Positions 10,746 through 21,440 of a stretch of 64,000 nucleotides of DNA are shown piece by piece. The stretch's first letter is position 1. Each line of letters starts with the position of its first letter. The notes beneath the pieces were generated by a model. The model saw only the letters and a program-made list of their open reading frames with translations. It searched no databases and had not been told where the DNA came from. The position numbers and the translations under genes were made by a program. Origin of the DNA: Maratus speciosus (taxonomy: Eukaryota; Arthropoda; Arachnida; Araneae; Salticidae); NCBI GenBank assembly GCA_963932465.1, contig OZ010789.1:596903068-596967067 (forward strand), written 5' to 3'.

Positions 10746-11159
10746 CCGGTTTCCTGACTCCTTGCAAGAGAGATAAGTGTTCTAGAATTAGGATTTACGT
10801 CGAAGTATGGGTCCAGGACTTTCAAAATATACATAGTAGGAGTTTTTAAGACTTTTGAATGCTTGTTAAGAGCGATTTTAATGAAATTCGTTATTTAAAT
10901 GAAATAAAGGATTAGAAAGCATTATAAATTCCTTTTTAATGAAAAATAACTTTTAAATTTAATGTGCAGATTACTGCTAGGACGTGATTGCCTCAAAAAC
11001 ATTATTTTTACGAAAATGAAATTTAAATTGGTCAAATATGACGAAAAGTTTCCAACTGTAAATTTTCACTTTGATTTCTCTACAACTACGAAACGTAGAA
11101 ACTACTGTTCCAAATTTTCCGAAAAAAAAAATGTATATATATCGTAAATCCGAAAATTC

Positions 11160-11460
11160 AGACATAAAATATCGCGCGAATTTTGACAAATGATCGCCGA
11201 AAAAGATCAATTTCGTCAATCGTTCGAAGAAAAATCGCCAATTTAGTCAAAGGATCGCTGGAAAACGTGAATTTGGTCTGAGGATTGCGAAAGTAACGCA
11301 AAGCTCTCTAAAGGATCGCGAATTTCGTCCATGAATCAAGAAAAAAAGCTATATTCGTCAAAAAATTGCGAAAAAACCCCACGAATTTTGTCAAAAGATC
11401 GCGAAACAAAATCGGCAAATTTCTTCAAAAGATCACTTATAAAAAAACACGTAATTAGTG
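11160..11460. repeat. Degenerate ~32-bp tandem repeat
   Basis: About nine units of the pattern GATCGCgAAAAnnAAnTCGCnAATTTcGTCAAA follow one another with many substitutions. Unit starts can be seen near 11189, 11253, 11284, 11315, 11397 and 11431. It is an old minisatellite-like tract with no coding potential. Confidence 0.6.
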
Positions 11461-12419
11461 CCGGGAGTGGATGTCCCCTCCCCCTCTACCGCTCTGTTGC
11501 AATCTTTCAGATAATTTGTTGTGAATTTCAGAACTTTTTTTTCTTTTTTTACACAGGATCACCGTACTAAATATATCATGCAAATATACCGCCAAATAAC
11601 ATAGATTTTTATTTATTTATTTATTTATTTATTATTATTTTTTTTTTACGATTATATTACAGCAACATTTGCTTGCATATTATTTGATTAAAATAAATTT
11701 GATTTTCGTTAAAAAAATCTCAGCAAGGTCAACGGCAGATTACTCTCTGTAGATTTTACTTCACTAAATCAGAATATGGCAATATGATTATTGTACAATT
11801 ACCGTATTTTAGGTTGAATGGTTCGTTTTAAAAATTAAGGTATTTTATGTCTTACTAAATCATAAGTGTGAATTGAATAAACAAAAATATATGTTATCCG
11901 ATATTTAAAAAACCTATGACAGCGTTTCTCAAACTGTGCCCCGCGAAGCAATTAACGTTGCTCAAAGCAATTTCCAGTACTCTAGAAAACGTAGGACGTT
12001 TTTAAAATTAAAAGTATTTTTATTAAACATATTTTAAAACTTAAAATTTAAAAAAAAACTTAAAAACACCCCACAGGGGGCACTCCTCCCGATTCGGGCA
12101 TATAACCCTCGTTTAGATAACTGGCCGTCAAATAATGATACAGGGTATATACATTTTCTTCAATGAATCGCTGGAGATGGGGTCCTTGAAAACATCAAAA
12201 CTTCTGCCAAGACATTGGAATAGACGTGAACGCATAGACATCTTAAACGTATGTACTCGTTCGCATGTATTGGATGTTTGAAGGGAGACAGCAACCCCAA
12301 ATATATTAAGGTATTTAGTTCTTTTTTACTATTTTTAAAAATGCATCGTTAAATAAAAAATATATATAAAGTCATGGTCGCGGGCATAATCGAGAAAGTA
12401 AGAGAATAATCAAAATTTT
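11461..12419. other. No gene; (TTTA)n tract
   Basis: Holds a (TTTA)n run at about 11608-11632 and otherwise unremarkable AT-rich sequence. Confidence 0.5.
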
Positions 12420-12735
12420 ATTTATTATTTTTTTTTCACTTCAGTTTTATTAGTTTTTCATATTTTTTTAATAAAGAAAAAACAATTAAATCTTTAAAAA
12501 GTTACTTTAAAGAAAAATTAAAAATTCATTTTCCCTCAATGAATTTTCTTTGATGTAATAGCTTATTTTATTTTTTAACTGAATTTATGCTGTTGCAATA
12601 TACAGCTGATGTTCATATTACTGTCTAATTGCAGTGCAGAAGCAGATAATTCTTAAGTTGCATTCAGCTACATCGTCAACCGGGGTGACTTTGTCTCTTT
12701 TTTTGTTACTCGTTGTCTTTGACCTTGCTGGGCGA
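12420..12735 (+). repeat. Direct repeat DR1, copy 1 (partner 14800-15095)
   Basis: Aligns in the same orientation with 14800-15095. Shared words include GAATTTATGCTG, ATGTTCATATTACT, TCTAATTGCAGTGCA and CCGTCAACCG-G-TGA-TTTG. TCTAATTGCAG would suit a splice acceptor. A 61-codon frame at 12634-12819 starts just after it and has a hydrophobic stretch (LSLFLLLVVFDLAG) but no family I recognise. The second copy does not keep the frame, so I treat both as repeat sequence. Confidence 0.6.
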
Positions 12736-12829
12736 GCAGGGGTGTTTTGGCATGCCACGGCTGAAAATATTCACGTGCTGTCTCGCACTTTGACGTCTTC
12801 AGAGCCGAAGCTAAAATAATAATACAAAT

Positions 12830-14002
12830 GCTTATTCATTGGTTTTTTCCACACAACATGACATCGTAAATGACAGAAAAAATATCTTTAGGCACTTAGT
12901 CATTTATGTTCAAAAATATGGATCTAAAACTAAAAAAAACCCTTAAAAACATCAATTTAATAACCATTAAATTAAATTATCCCCATCAAAAATTTAAGAA
13001 TTTTACACAAGTAAATAATCTACAAATCCTCAAAATTTTTTAGTGAAAGTCATTTAAGTTAAATACTTTAGAAAATTTCGCACTTTCTCGGTCATACAGT
13101 CTTTTGGGCATTTCTCGGCATCTTGAAAAATCAGATGAAAATAACATTTAATTTATGTGGGAATAAGCTTAGATGCTTCAATATATTCGTTTGATTTGAA
13201 CGCAAAAAATATTCAGCTATTAAGAAGTGATGTGAAAATGAAAAAAAATCGGACATTTTAGTTTTTATAAGGAAAAGAACAGAGGTCCACGTATGGGGAC
13301 CCAGGGACCAAACATGATAAACCGAATTGGTCGGGTCCATCAGTACCTGCTTCCAAGGTCACCTTCCGTGTGTAGCTTATGAAAACGGCGAATTCAGACT
13401 CTTTTTAACACTTTCCAACAAAGTTGAAAAATGTTTAAGAATTCGGTTTATCTGCCCGTATGGCCGTCTGTCCGCCTGTCCACGCTCTAACTCCCGTAAA
13501 TAGACTCGGATTTTCCTGCAATTGATAAAAGTTATTTAGGGTCACCAAAGCATGTTTGGTATTGTATATGAAATATGTGGGATTATTAGTTCATTTACAG
13601 GGGCATTCAAAATAATTCCATTACATTAGGGTATATGGGGAAAAATCGTTTGCAGTGTATTTGAATGACATTACGCTATTTCAAATCTATTGAAACATAT
13701 ATAAATCACTGAATTTCACTATGGTCTCGTTAGAACAGGGCATTCATAGCATTTTTTATTCATGTACAGGGGCACACAAAAGAAATCTGTTACAGTACTG
13801 TCTTTGAGTTATAATTGCTGGAGTGTACGTTTTAAAATTCGGTATGCGCTTTAAATTTAACTTATTTTTTAGTCTTACAGAAAGATTTTCCGTTTGATGA
13901 ACACTCCGTACGCGCGTTCGTGTTAGAATTTTTCAGTGCGAAATCATGGCTTGCTCCAGTCGTTTTGTTCGGTCTTTTCCTCGTTTGATGTAAAATAAAG
14001 AA
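12830..14002. other. No recognisable gene
   Basis: AT-rich. Around 13440-13500 there is a CCGTATGGCCGTCTGTCCGC-type phrase of the sort common in arthropod intergenic repeats. ACAGGGGCA occurs near 13610 and 13776 in similar context, possibly an old repeated end. Confidence 0.4.
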
Positions 14003-14324
14003 ATGGAAAGATTTCAGAAGATGTTAGAGGTGGTTCCGTTAGATGAAGAGAATATCGAAGAAGAATTGGGAGATTCAGATAATGAAGACATATTCAGTGA
14101 TCATCAGTCTGAATCAGAGGAAGAATGCGATTCTTCAGAAGAGGAAGTTTGTGATCAAACTAACTTTTTTTATCCGATAAGCTATTTCAGTACAAGAGAA
14201 AAATACAGAAATCGAAAACCATGTGTGTGAAGTGCGAAAAAATATAGATCGTTATTAATCAGAAATTGTAGCTATATTTAAAGACTGCGAAAAAGCCAAA
14301 TTTTCTGATCCATGTACACCATAA
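14003..14324 (+). pseudogene. Possible internally deleted piggyBac-like transposase
   Basis: The frame from the ATG at 14003 gives an acidic Asp/Glu/Ser-rich segment (MERFQKMLEV, then DSDNEDIFSD and a Glu-rich run), like the N-terminus of many piggyBac-type transposases. It passes directly into REKYRNRKPCV and, one frameshift later, a segment reading through CEK and SEIVAIFKDCEKAKF. This resembles the cysteine-rich C-terminal finger of that family (C-x2-C beginning after KP). The whole catalytic centre (about 450 residues in the family) is missing, as if an internal deletion had joined the two ends. A frameshift in the A-run near 14236 and a stop near 14257 make it non-functional. The assignment is by pattern only. 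No TTAA-flanked ends were found. Confidence 0.4.
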
Positions 14325-14799
14325 TTATTATGAAGATTCCTAACTCTCAGTATTCTTATCCACAATAATGTATAATTTTATTAAAATAAAAATTGTAAAT
14401 TAAAATCATTAAGTGACATAGGAAAAATTAGGATTTTCGAATATGGAAAAATAAAAGTGATTGCTTTTAAATTATTTTTTATTAATTTTAAAAATTAACG
14501 ATAATTTAAAATTTTAGTTATAATTTTTCACGAGAACAACTGTAATTATCATGAATTTAATTAACAGATATAATTCTAAAGATTTTTTCGTATTTATGCC
14601 ATGTAATATGTTTGGGGTGTGCTGACACCCAATGCGCATTCTGGTGTTACATTTCACCGTTACCGTCCGGCCGAGTTAAAGATCCCTAAATTGATGATAT
14701 TTTCATTTATTCAATTTAATATTCTGTTTTCTAGTTTCAAGATATCAATAATAAAGTTTAAAATACACATTAAGTATATTTTAAGAATAGATTTTTTAA
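14325..14799. other. No recognisable feature
   Basis: AT-rich sequence. A small GC-richer patch near 14612-14680 has no frame or termini I can interpret. Confidence 0.4.
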
Positions 14800-15095
14800 A
14801 AATTATTTTTTAAGTGGTACAAAAAAAAAAATAAATTTTTTATTTAAAAAAGTAAAAAAAAGTAAAAAAAGTAAATTTAAAAAAGTAAATTTTTAGTTTG
14901 CTTCAATAAATCTTTTTAGATGCAATATCATATTTAAACTTTTTACGGAATTTATGCTGCTTTTATATACAACCAATGTTCATATTACTTTCTAATTGCA
15001 GTGCACAAGAAGATAGTTCTTAAATTGTATTTATGTACACCGTCAACCGAGATGATTTTGAATCTTTTTTTTTATTCTTGTTGCCTTTAATGATC
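14800..15095 (+). repeat. Direct repeat DR1, copy 2 (partner 12420-12735)
   Basis: Second copy of the repeat described at 12420, about 2.4 kb downstream in the same orientation and diverged by many substitutions and indels. The piggyBac-like remnant lies between the two copies. Confidence 0.6.
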
Positions 15096-15270
15096 CCAAA
15101 ATTATTGAAATTGTTATTTTTTTTTATTTGAATTCCTTTTAAAGTGTTACTTCTGCTGTTCAAGCTTTTTTTACCCATGAATCATTGGCTGAGGATGCAA
15201 CGGAATTTCTTCGATAACCAAACAAGTTGTATAGAATTACTTCCTCGGATACAAGTTTCGCACAAAGAAA

Positions 15271-17926
15271 TCTATACTAATATTATAAAGAAGTAACAAT
15301 TGTTTGTTTGTTAGAGGCAATCTCTGGAGATACCGGGCCGATTTCAAAAGTAATGGTATCAAAATGATGGTGTTAGTCCAACTTAGAACATAGTATATAT
15401 TTTATGTTGTTGCCACTACCCCAAAGGGGGTGCAGGAGCAAAAAACGTTCTAACAATGCGGTTTTTGCGTTATTGAAGGGCCTAGAAAAATGAAATTTGG
15501 AATGTTAGTTACTTTTAAGATATAAATGATGTCTAAGAACAGTTCTTAAACAATTCGAAATTTAAAAGGGGTGCAAATGCGCGAAAAGCGTTCTAAAAAA
15601 CGTTCTAAATGGTAGTTTCTACACAATCTCAGGAAATACCAAACCGATTTAAAAAAAATTGGTGTCAAAATGATGGTAACAACGCTTGCTCCAAGATAGG
15701 CGATATTTTATGTCGTGCCACTACTTCAAAGGGGGCGCAGGAGCAAAAAACTTTCTAAAAATGCGATTCTTGCGCTACTGAAGGACCTAGAAATATGAAA
15801 TGTGGAATATTAGTTACTTATAAGATATAAATGATATCTAAGAACAGTTCTTAAAAAAATCGAAATTTAAAAGAAGTGAAAATGCACGAAAAGCGTTCTA
15901 AAAAACGTTCTAAATGGTAGTTTCTACACAATCTGAGGAAATACCAAACAGATTTTAAAAATAATAGTGTCAAAATGATGGTAACAACGCTTGCTCCAAG
16001 ATGGGCTATATTTTATGTCGGTGCCACTACCCCAAATGGGGTGCAGGAGCAATTTGGAATATTAGTTACTTATAAGATATCAATGATCTCTAAGGACATT
16101 TAATAAAAGAATCGAAATTTAAAAAGAGGTTAAAACGTGCAAAAAGCGTTGTGAAAAACGTTCTAAATAGTTATTTCTATGCAATCTCAGGAAGTACTGA
16201 ACCGATTTCAAATATAATGGTGTAAAAATTATGGTGATAGATCTTGCTCCAAGATAGTCTATATTTTATAACTGTTTCTACTACCCCATAGAAGATGCAG
16301 GAGCAAAATGAGCGAAAAGAGTTCTAAAAAGTTCTAAATACCGTTTTGTTAGCAATATTCAGGAAGAATCAAACTGATTTCAAAACTAATGTTAGGAAAT
16401 TGATGCTGACAGCCTCTGCTCTAACATAGACGCTATTTTATGTCGGTATCACTAACACCTAGATGTTGCAGGAGAAAAAAAGTGTTCTAAATTTCGATTT
16501 TTGTGATCAGTAGGGGCTAGCAACTTAAAATTAGGCAAGGTACATATTTATTAGATATAAATGATCTTTAAGAACAGATTCGAAGAAATTGGAAATTTAA
16601 AATGGGTGAAAATGCGCGAAAAGCGTTCTAAAAACGTTCTAAATTGCGATTTCTCCTCAATCTCAGGAAATACCAAAGCTATTTCAAAAGTAATGGTTGC
16701 AAATCAATGGTGACAGTCCCTGCTATAACATGTGTTATATTTTATGTTGCTGTCACTACCATCTGAGGGTTGCAAAAGCAAAACATGTTGTAATTTGAGT
16801 TTTTTGCACAACTGAGGGGGTCAAATACTTTGAAGAATGGCATGGTATTTACTTACAAGATACAACTGCTTTCTAAAAACAGTCGAAAGAAAATTTCAAA
16901 TTTAAAAAGATGAAGTGAGCAAAAAGGCGTTATAAATTACAATTTTTATACAATGTTATCAAATACCAAACCGATTAAAAAAATAATGATGACAAATTTT
17001 TGGTGATAGAAACTGCTCAAACATAAGCTATATTTTATGTCTGTTCCACTACCACCAGAGGGTTGCAGGAGCTAAAAACTTTCTAAATTGCGATTTCGGT
17101 GATACTGAAAAGGCTAGAAACTTTAAATATGACATGGTAGTTACTTATAAAATATAAATGCCCTCGAAGGACTGTTGAAAATAAATTCGAATTAAAAAGG
17201 GGTGAAGCGAAGGAGAGGTGCGAAAAACATTTTAAAAAAGTCCTAAATTACGATTTATGTGCAATTTCAGGGACTATAAACCGATTGTAAAAGTAATAGT
17301 TGCGAAGCAATGGTAGCAGTCTCTGATCCTACACAGCCTATATTTTATGCCGATGATTCAACCACCTGGGGTTCACAGGAACAACAAACGTTCTAAAAAA
17401 GGCCTTTAAAATCTTTCTAAATTACATTTCTGTGGAATATTAGGAAATAACAAACCGATTTAAAAATTAATGTTGGCAAATTAATGGTGACAGTTCTTAT
17501 TTCAACTTAACCCTTTATGTTGAGAGAAGTGGTAGGACTTGGAATTTGACATGATACTTAATTTTAAGATGTAAGAAGATGGTTTCTAAAAAAATCAAAA
17601 CTTCAAATGAATACTGAAATGAGCGTATTAATTGAGCATAAAAGTTTCAAAATATTTTCTAAATTATCATTTATTTAGTTTTATTTCCTTTTATTAATTT
17701 AAGTCTCATTTCTGCCTAATGCAGTGTAATAATGATGTTTAATCAAACTGTGTTTTAAATAGTAATTTTTGAATTATTCCTAAAAATAATAAGTACCTTT
17801 TAATAAAATAAAATAGTACCTTTTAATAAAATAAAAATTTAGTTAGTAACTTTTAATCAAAATTAGACATATAAATATCATTTGGCATATTTCAAATATT
17901 ACGCTAGATGTCGCGGGGTTTGCTAG
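15271..17926 (+). mobile_element. Non-autonomous Helitron carrying a ~305-bp tandem array
   Basis: The left end TCTATACTAATATTATAAAG follows an A and has the TC start typical of Helitrons. The right end is CGCGGGGTTTGCTAG followed by T. Both the CTRR terminus and the A/T flanks fit rolling-circle (Helitron) insertion. Helitrons use a Rep/helicase protein supplied in trans, and none is encoded here. Nearly all of the interior is a tandem array (15330-17560). The 3' subterminal hairpin is weak, which lowers confidence slightly. The insertion lies immediately upstream of the first readable codons of the hAT relic at 17934. Confidence 0.65.
15330..17560 (+). repeat. Tandem array, ~305-bp unit, about 8 complete or partial copies
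   Basis: The phrase ACCGATTT(c)AAAA-TAATGGTG-CAAA-TGATGGTGACAG recurs near 15340, 15643, 15950, 16201, 16373, 16677, 16970, 17280 and 17455. Each unit also carries TATATTTTATGT, CACTACC-C, GTGCAGGAGCAAAAA and GCGTTCTAAAAAACGTTCTAAA. Intervals are about 295-310 except three shortened units (about 250, 172 and 175). Units near the left end are the most alike. No coding potential. Confidence 0.9.
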
Positions 17927-17933
17927 TGAAACT

Positions 17934-19592
17934 ATAAAACGAAAGTATCATTATTTTTATTTGGATACTGAATTCGCAGAGACAACTGATTATAAAACTA
18001 AGTGCGTAATTTGAAGTAAAGTTTTGCCAAGCCGTTTAATATTTCCAGCAAAAATGCATCGTCATTTTGTGGGCGTTCTTCAGAATATAAGGATAAACCA
18101 AGTGATTTTTTTTCAGGAGGAAGTATAAAGAACTCAACGATAAGAAAGTCCAGAAATGTTATAATCTTTCATTCAAAAAACGTCAAAGAAAAGGCTTTGA
18201 TAGCATCTTACTTATTCAGTTAACGAATGGCTCAAGCTGGCGAAGCACAAATTGTTGCTGAAAGCCTTATTGGACCATGTGTAAAAGACATTATTGAATG
18301 TGTGTTTGAAGAAAAGTCTTTAAAAATGAAAGACACTTTTGTCAAAAAACGCATTCTCGCTATGAATCGGGGACTTAGCAAAGAAACTGAAACCTACTTT
18401 ATTTTTTAGTATAAAACCCACTAAATTTTCTCTTCAAATAGATGAATCAACCGATGTTGGTGGTTGGCAATATTAATGGTATCTGTGCGCTATCCATATT
18501 TGGACTCTTTACAAGAGGACTGCATGAGAGTGTCGACTACCGCAAGTGGTACTGAAATATTTAATTTATCTAATGAATTTTTAGCGGAGAGTAGCATCCT
18601 ATGGAATAACTGTGTTGATGTATTCACAGATGGAGCAAAAGCTGTGAATGATAAGAGATCTGTTGCCATCACAAGATTAAAAGAAAAAGTCAAGGGGCGC
18701 AGAACTAGCCACTGCGTACTTCACCGGCATTACCTGCAATGTAGAAAATGCAATCTTTAATAAAATAAGTGCTAGATAAAATTGTTAAAATAATAAATTT
18801 TATAAAATCACTACATAAGCATAGCAGTTTGTTCAAAATCTTATGGGATGACATTGAGAAAAATGATTACAATGACTTGTCTTTGAAAGAGAAGTTGTGT
18901 GATGATCGTTGTCTAATGAAATTGGCGTACTTGGCAGATATGTTTACAAATATCAATGATTTATGTCTCTCACTTCAATTAAATACAAAAACTGGTTTTG
19001 ATGCTATTGATAAAGTGGAAGAATTTAAACAGAAACTTACATATTGGGTAGAGTCAATCAAAAACGGAAGCTTGGATTGTTTTCTAGCAACAAAAGGATT
19101 TGGAGAAGAATTCAGATCGGACAGTCCTGTTGATATCTTAAATGAGTTTGAATTGCATCTCTTGCGTTTCATCGGTACGTAAACTCTCATTTTCCAAAAG
19201 GATTGAATGAAAACTTAATAGAAAATGTTTGGATTATAACACCATACACAATATAAAAAAAGACCTCCCTGACATCACATGAATACGAATGCTTGTTTTA
19301 TTTTATATCAGATACATAGATAAGATCAAAGTTTAAAACTAGGAAATAAATCTCAGATTTTTGGTGTACGCTATAAGATCAATTTCAAATCCTGTCAGAT
19401 AAAGATAATCTTATTGTTCCGTCCCTCCCAACCACTTATTCATGCGAAACAGGATTCTCCGCACACGCCGCTACTAAAACAAAATAAAGTTCAGCTCTCA
19501 ATGCAGAGCAAGATATTCAGTTGCCGCTATCCGAAATTCAGCCAGATACAATCTTATTCTGCAAATCAACACAGACACATACTTCTCTTTAA
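17934..19592 (+). pseudogene. hAT-superfamily transposase relic (ZBED/SCAND3-like)
   Basis: Decayed cut-and-paste transposase. Recognisable parts, in order: a BED-type zinc-finger remnant around 17998-18070 (KCVI, KVLPSRL, MHRHF, with the second Cys codon now TGA). Next come AQAGEAQIVAESLIGPCVKDI (18227 on), LQIDESTDV across 18430-18455 and AILMVSVRYPY. The catalytic-core words NCVDVFTDGAKA and ITRLKEKVKGR lie in 18590-18700, and HCVLHR follows. KIINFIKS and LFKILWDDI follow (18769-19182). The hAT dimerisation region at about 19420-19592 reads LPTTYSCETGFSAHAATK and LNAEQDIQLPLS. Stops and frameshifts break every segment. Similar host-domesticated proteins exist (ZBED5, FAM200), but this copy is dead. 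A Helitron sits directly upstream and an inverted repeat overlaps its 3' end. Confidence 0.85.
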
Positions 19593-19739
19593 ACGTCTGT
19601 TTCACGAAAACAAGTAAAAATTTGTAACAAATATAATAATGCCAAATTGTAGATCTGCAGTATCCTCATTCATATTCAGTATTTATGAAAAATTGAAATA
19701 AATCTACTGTAACCTGTTTCCTCGTATTTTAGTTTCGAT
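19551..19739 (+). repeat. 189-bp perfect inverted repeat, left arm
   Basis: Every base I compared matches the reverse complement of 21218-21406, with equal arm length and no indel. The arm begins inside the last codons of the hAT relic (ATCTTATTCTGCAAATC) and ends AGTTTCGAT. This arm is the natural continuation of the hAT element, so the other arm is the duplicate. Confidence 0.9.
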
Positions 19740-21217
19740 TTTCGATAGAAATTAGCTGCAATCTTAAAGACAAGAAACAGGGACACTAACTTTTCCCTCT
19801 TGGTATACCGATTGGAGGACATTTTTATAATACTTCTTTTATATATTATTAAAATGTTTATGTATGAGACTAATTTACGGGGAAAAAATCGTGTCCTAAA
19901 ATTCAAAGAAACTAATTAAAACAATATTTACGGATAATTTAAAACAGAACTTTTTGTACAATTTTACAATTTTTTAACACATTTTTGCAGACTTATCTTA
20001 CATGTTTGCTCTGTGGCTGTATTTGTAACCAGATCAGATTTTCAAAAAGTTATTTAGTTTAAAAATAAAAAAAAAATAAAATGCTCCAAGGTATGCAAAT
20101 ATCCAATGTAAATGACTATTTACTTAATTTCATTATTAAAAAAACAATAATACTTAAAACCCTATCTTTGATTTTGAAATAACCCTTAATCCTTAAAAAA
20201 TCGAGATTTAAATGGAAAAATTTCATTTAAAATTTCCAAACAGGTTTTAGCCTTTTAATTGTACCAATATACTGAAAAACATAAACTGAGAAATATCAAT
20301 TTAGAGATAACAACTCTGAATCATTTAAAAATAATTGAATGCATTAGAAAGCCTCTTTTGTATAATCTAAATTATTGGATCTTTACAGATCTTTATAAAA
20401 ATATACTACGAATGTTTAAATTCAATTTAAAAGAAAAGTTGGAAAGTTAATATTTTTGACATTTTTCAACAAATAAAGGATACAAGTTCCTTAATAAACT
20501 ATGAGTGAAAAACACTTTTTACATTTCCTTTGTTTTATTTTAGAGTTTGAAAAATTGGAATTATCCATTATTTTTTTCCCCAAAAAAATCTAAATAAACA
20601 CTCACAAAGTGTTCTCGAAAACGAAACAATTATTGCTATTTTTCCCCTCTAAGGAGATAAAAAACTAATATCATAACCAAATAATTATAGTATAAAAGTG
20701 AATAAAATATTTTTAAATAGAACAAAAAAAAAAAATAACAAAATATATTTTGTATACAGATATTTTTTTAAATAAGAAATATGCAATTTAGAAACTGCAG
20801 TTTTTGAAAATTCATAAATATCATAATTTTTATCGTATTTGTTTTGAGCGTTATGAAAATTATATTAATAGTTGAGAAAATTTCCAAATCACGTATTATA
20901 ATTACTATAAATGTTCCACTAAATACAGATCTATAGATGCAGATAATGTAAGCACTTTTAGTATATCTTTCATCTACTGAATGTAAACAAAAATTTGTTA
21001 TATAAGTATATTATTCGAAAATATCCTTTTGTTTCACATATTTTATTTTCTACTCGACAATCTCTTTCTTTCGAGGGGTTCTTATATTTCTTAAGGTATC
21101 ATGGGACTATAAATAAAAAGAAACACTTGTTTGATATTTTGGTAACTGGATGCTTTCTTTAAAAGGTGCAGTTTTTACGAACTTTAAGATTTTGTATCTT
21201 GTATGACGTATTCTTGT
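19740..21217. other. Spacer between the arms of the 189-bp inverted repeat
   Basis: 1478 bases of AT-rich sequence without a reading frame above 76 codons and without further inverted symmetry that I can see. It may include the 3' untranslated part of the hAT element. Confidence 0.5.
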
Positions 21218-21406
21218 ATCGAAACTAAAATACGAGGAAACAGGTTACAGTAGATTTATTTCAATTTTTCATAAATACTGAATATGAATGAGGATACTGC
21301 AGATCTACAATTTGGCATTATTATATTTGTTACAAATTTTTACTTGTTTTCGTGAAACAGACGTTTAAAGAGAAGTATGTGTCTGTGTTGATTTGCAGAA
21401 TAAGAT
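21218..21406 (-). repeat. 189-bp perfect inverted repeat, right arm
   Basis: Exact inverse copy of 19551-19739. It is followed by ordinary AT-rich DNA and a poly-A tract at about 21423-21440. Confidence 0.9.
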
Positions 21407-21440
21407 GTTGTAATTTATCTATTAAAAAAAAAAAAAAAAA

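Noticed and set aside
12634..12819. 61-codon frame with a hydrophobic stretch, possible secreted or membrane peptide
   Set aside because: Lies in a direct repeat whose second copy (14800-15095) does not preserve the frame. No family was recognised.
18975..19190. Minus-strand 71-codon frame
   Set aside because: Opposite-strand shadow of the hAT transposase relic.
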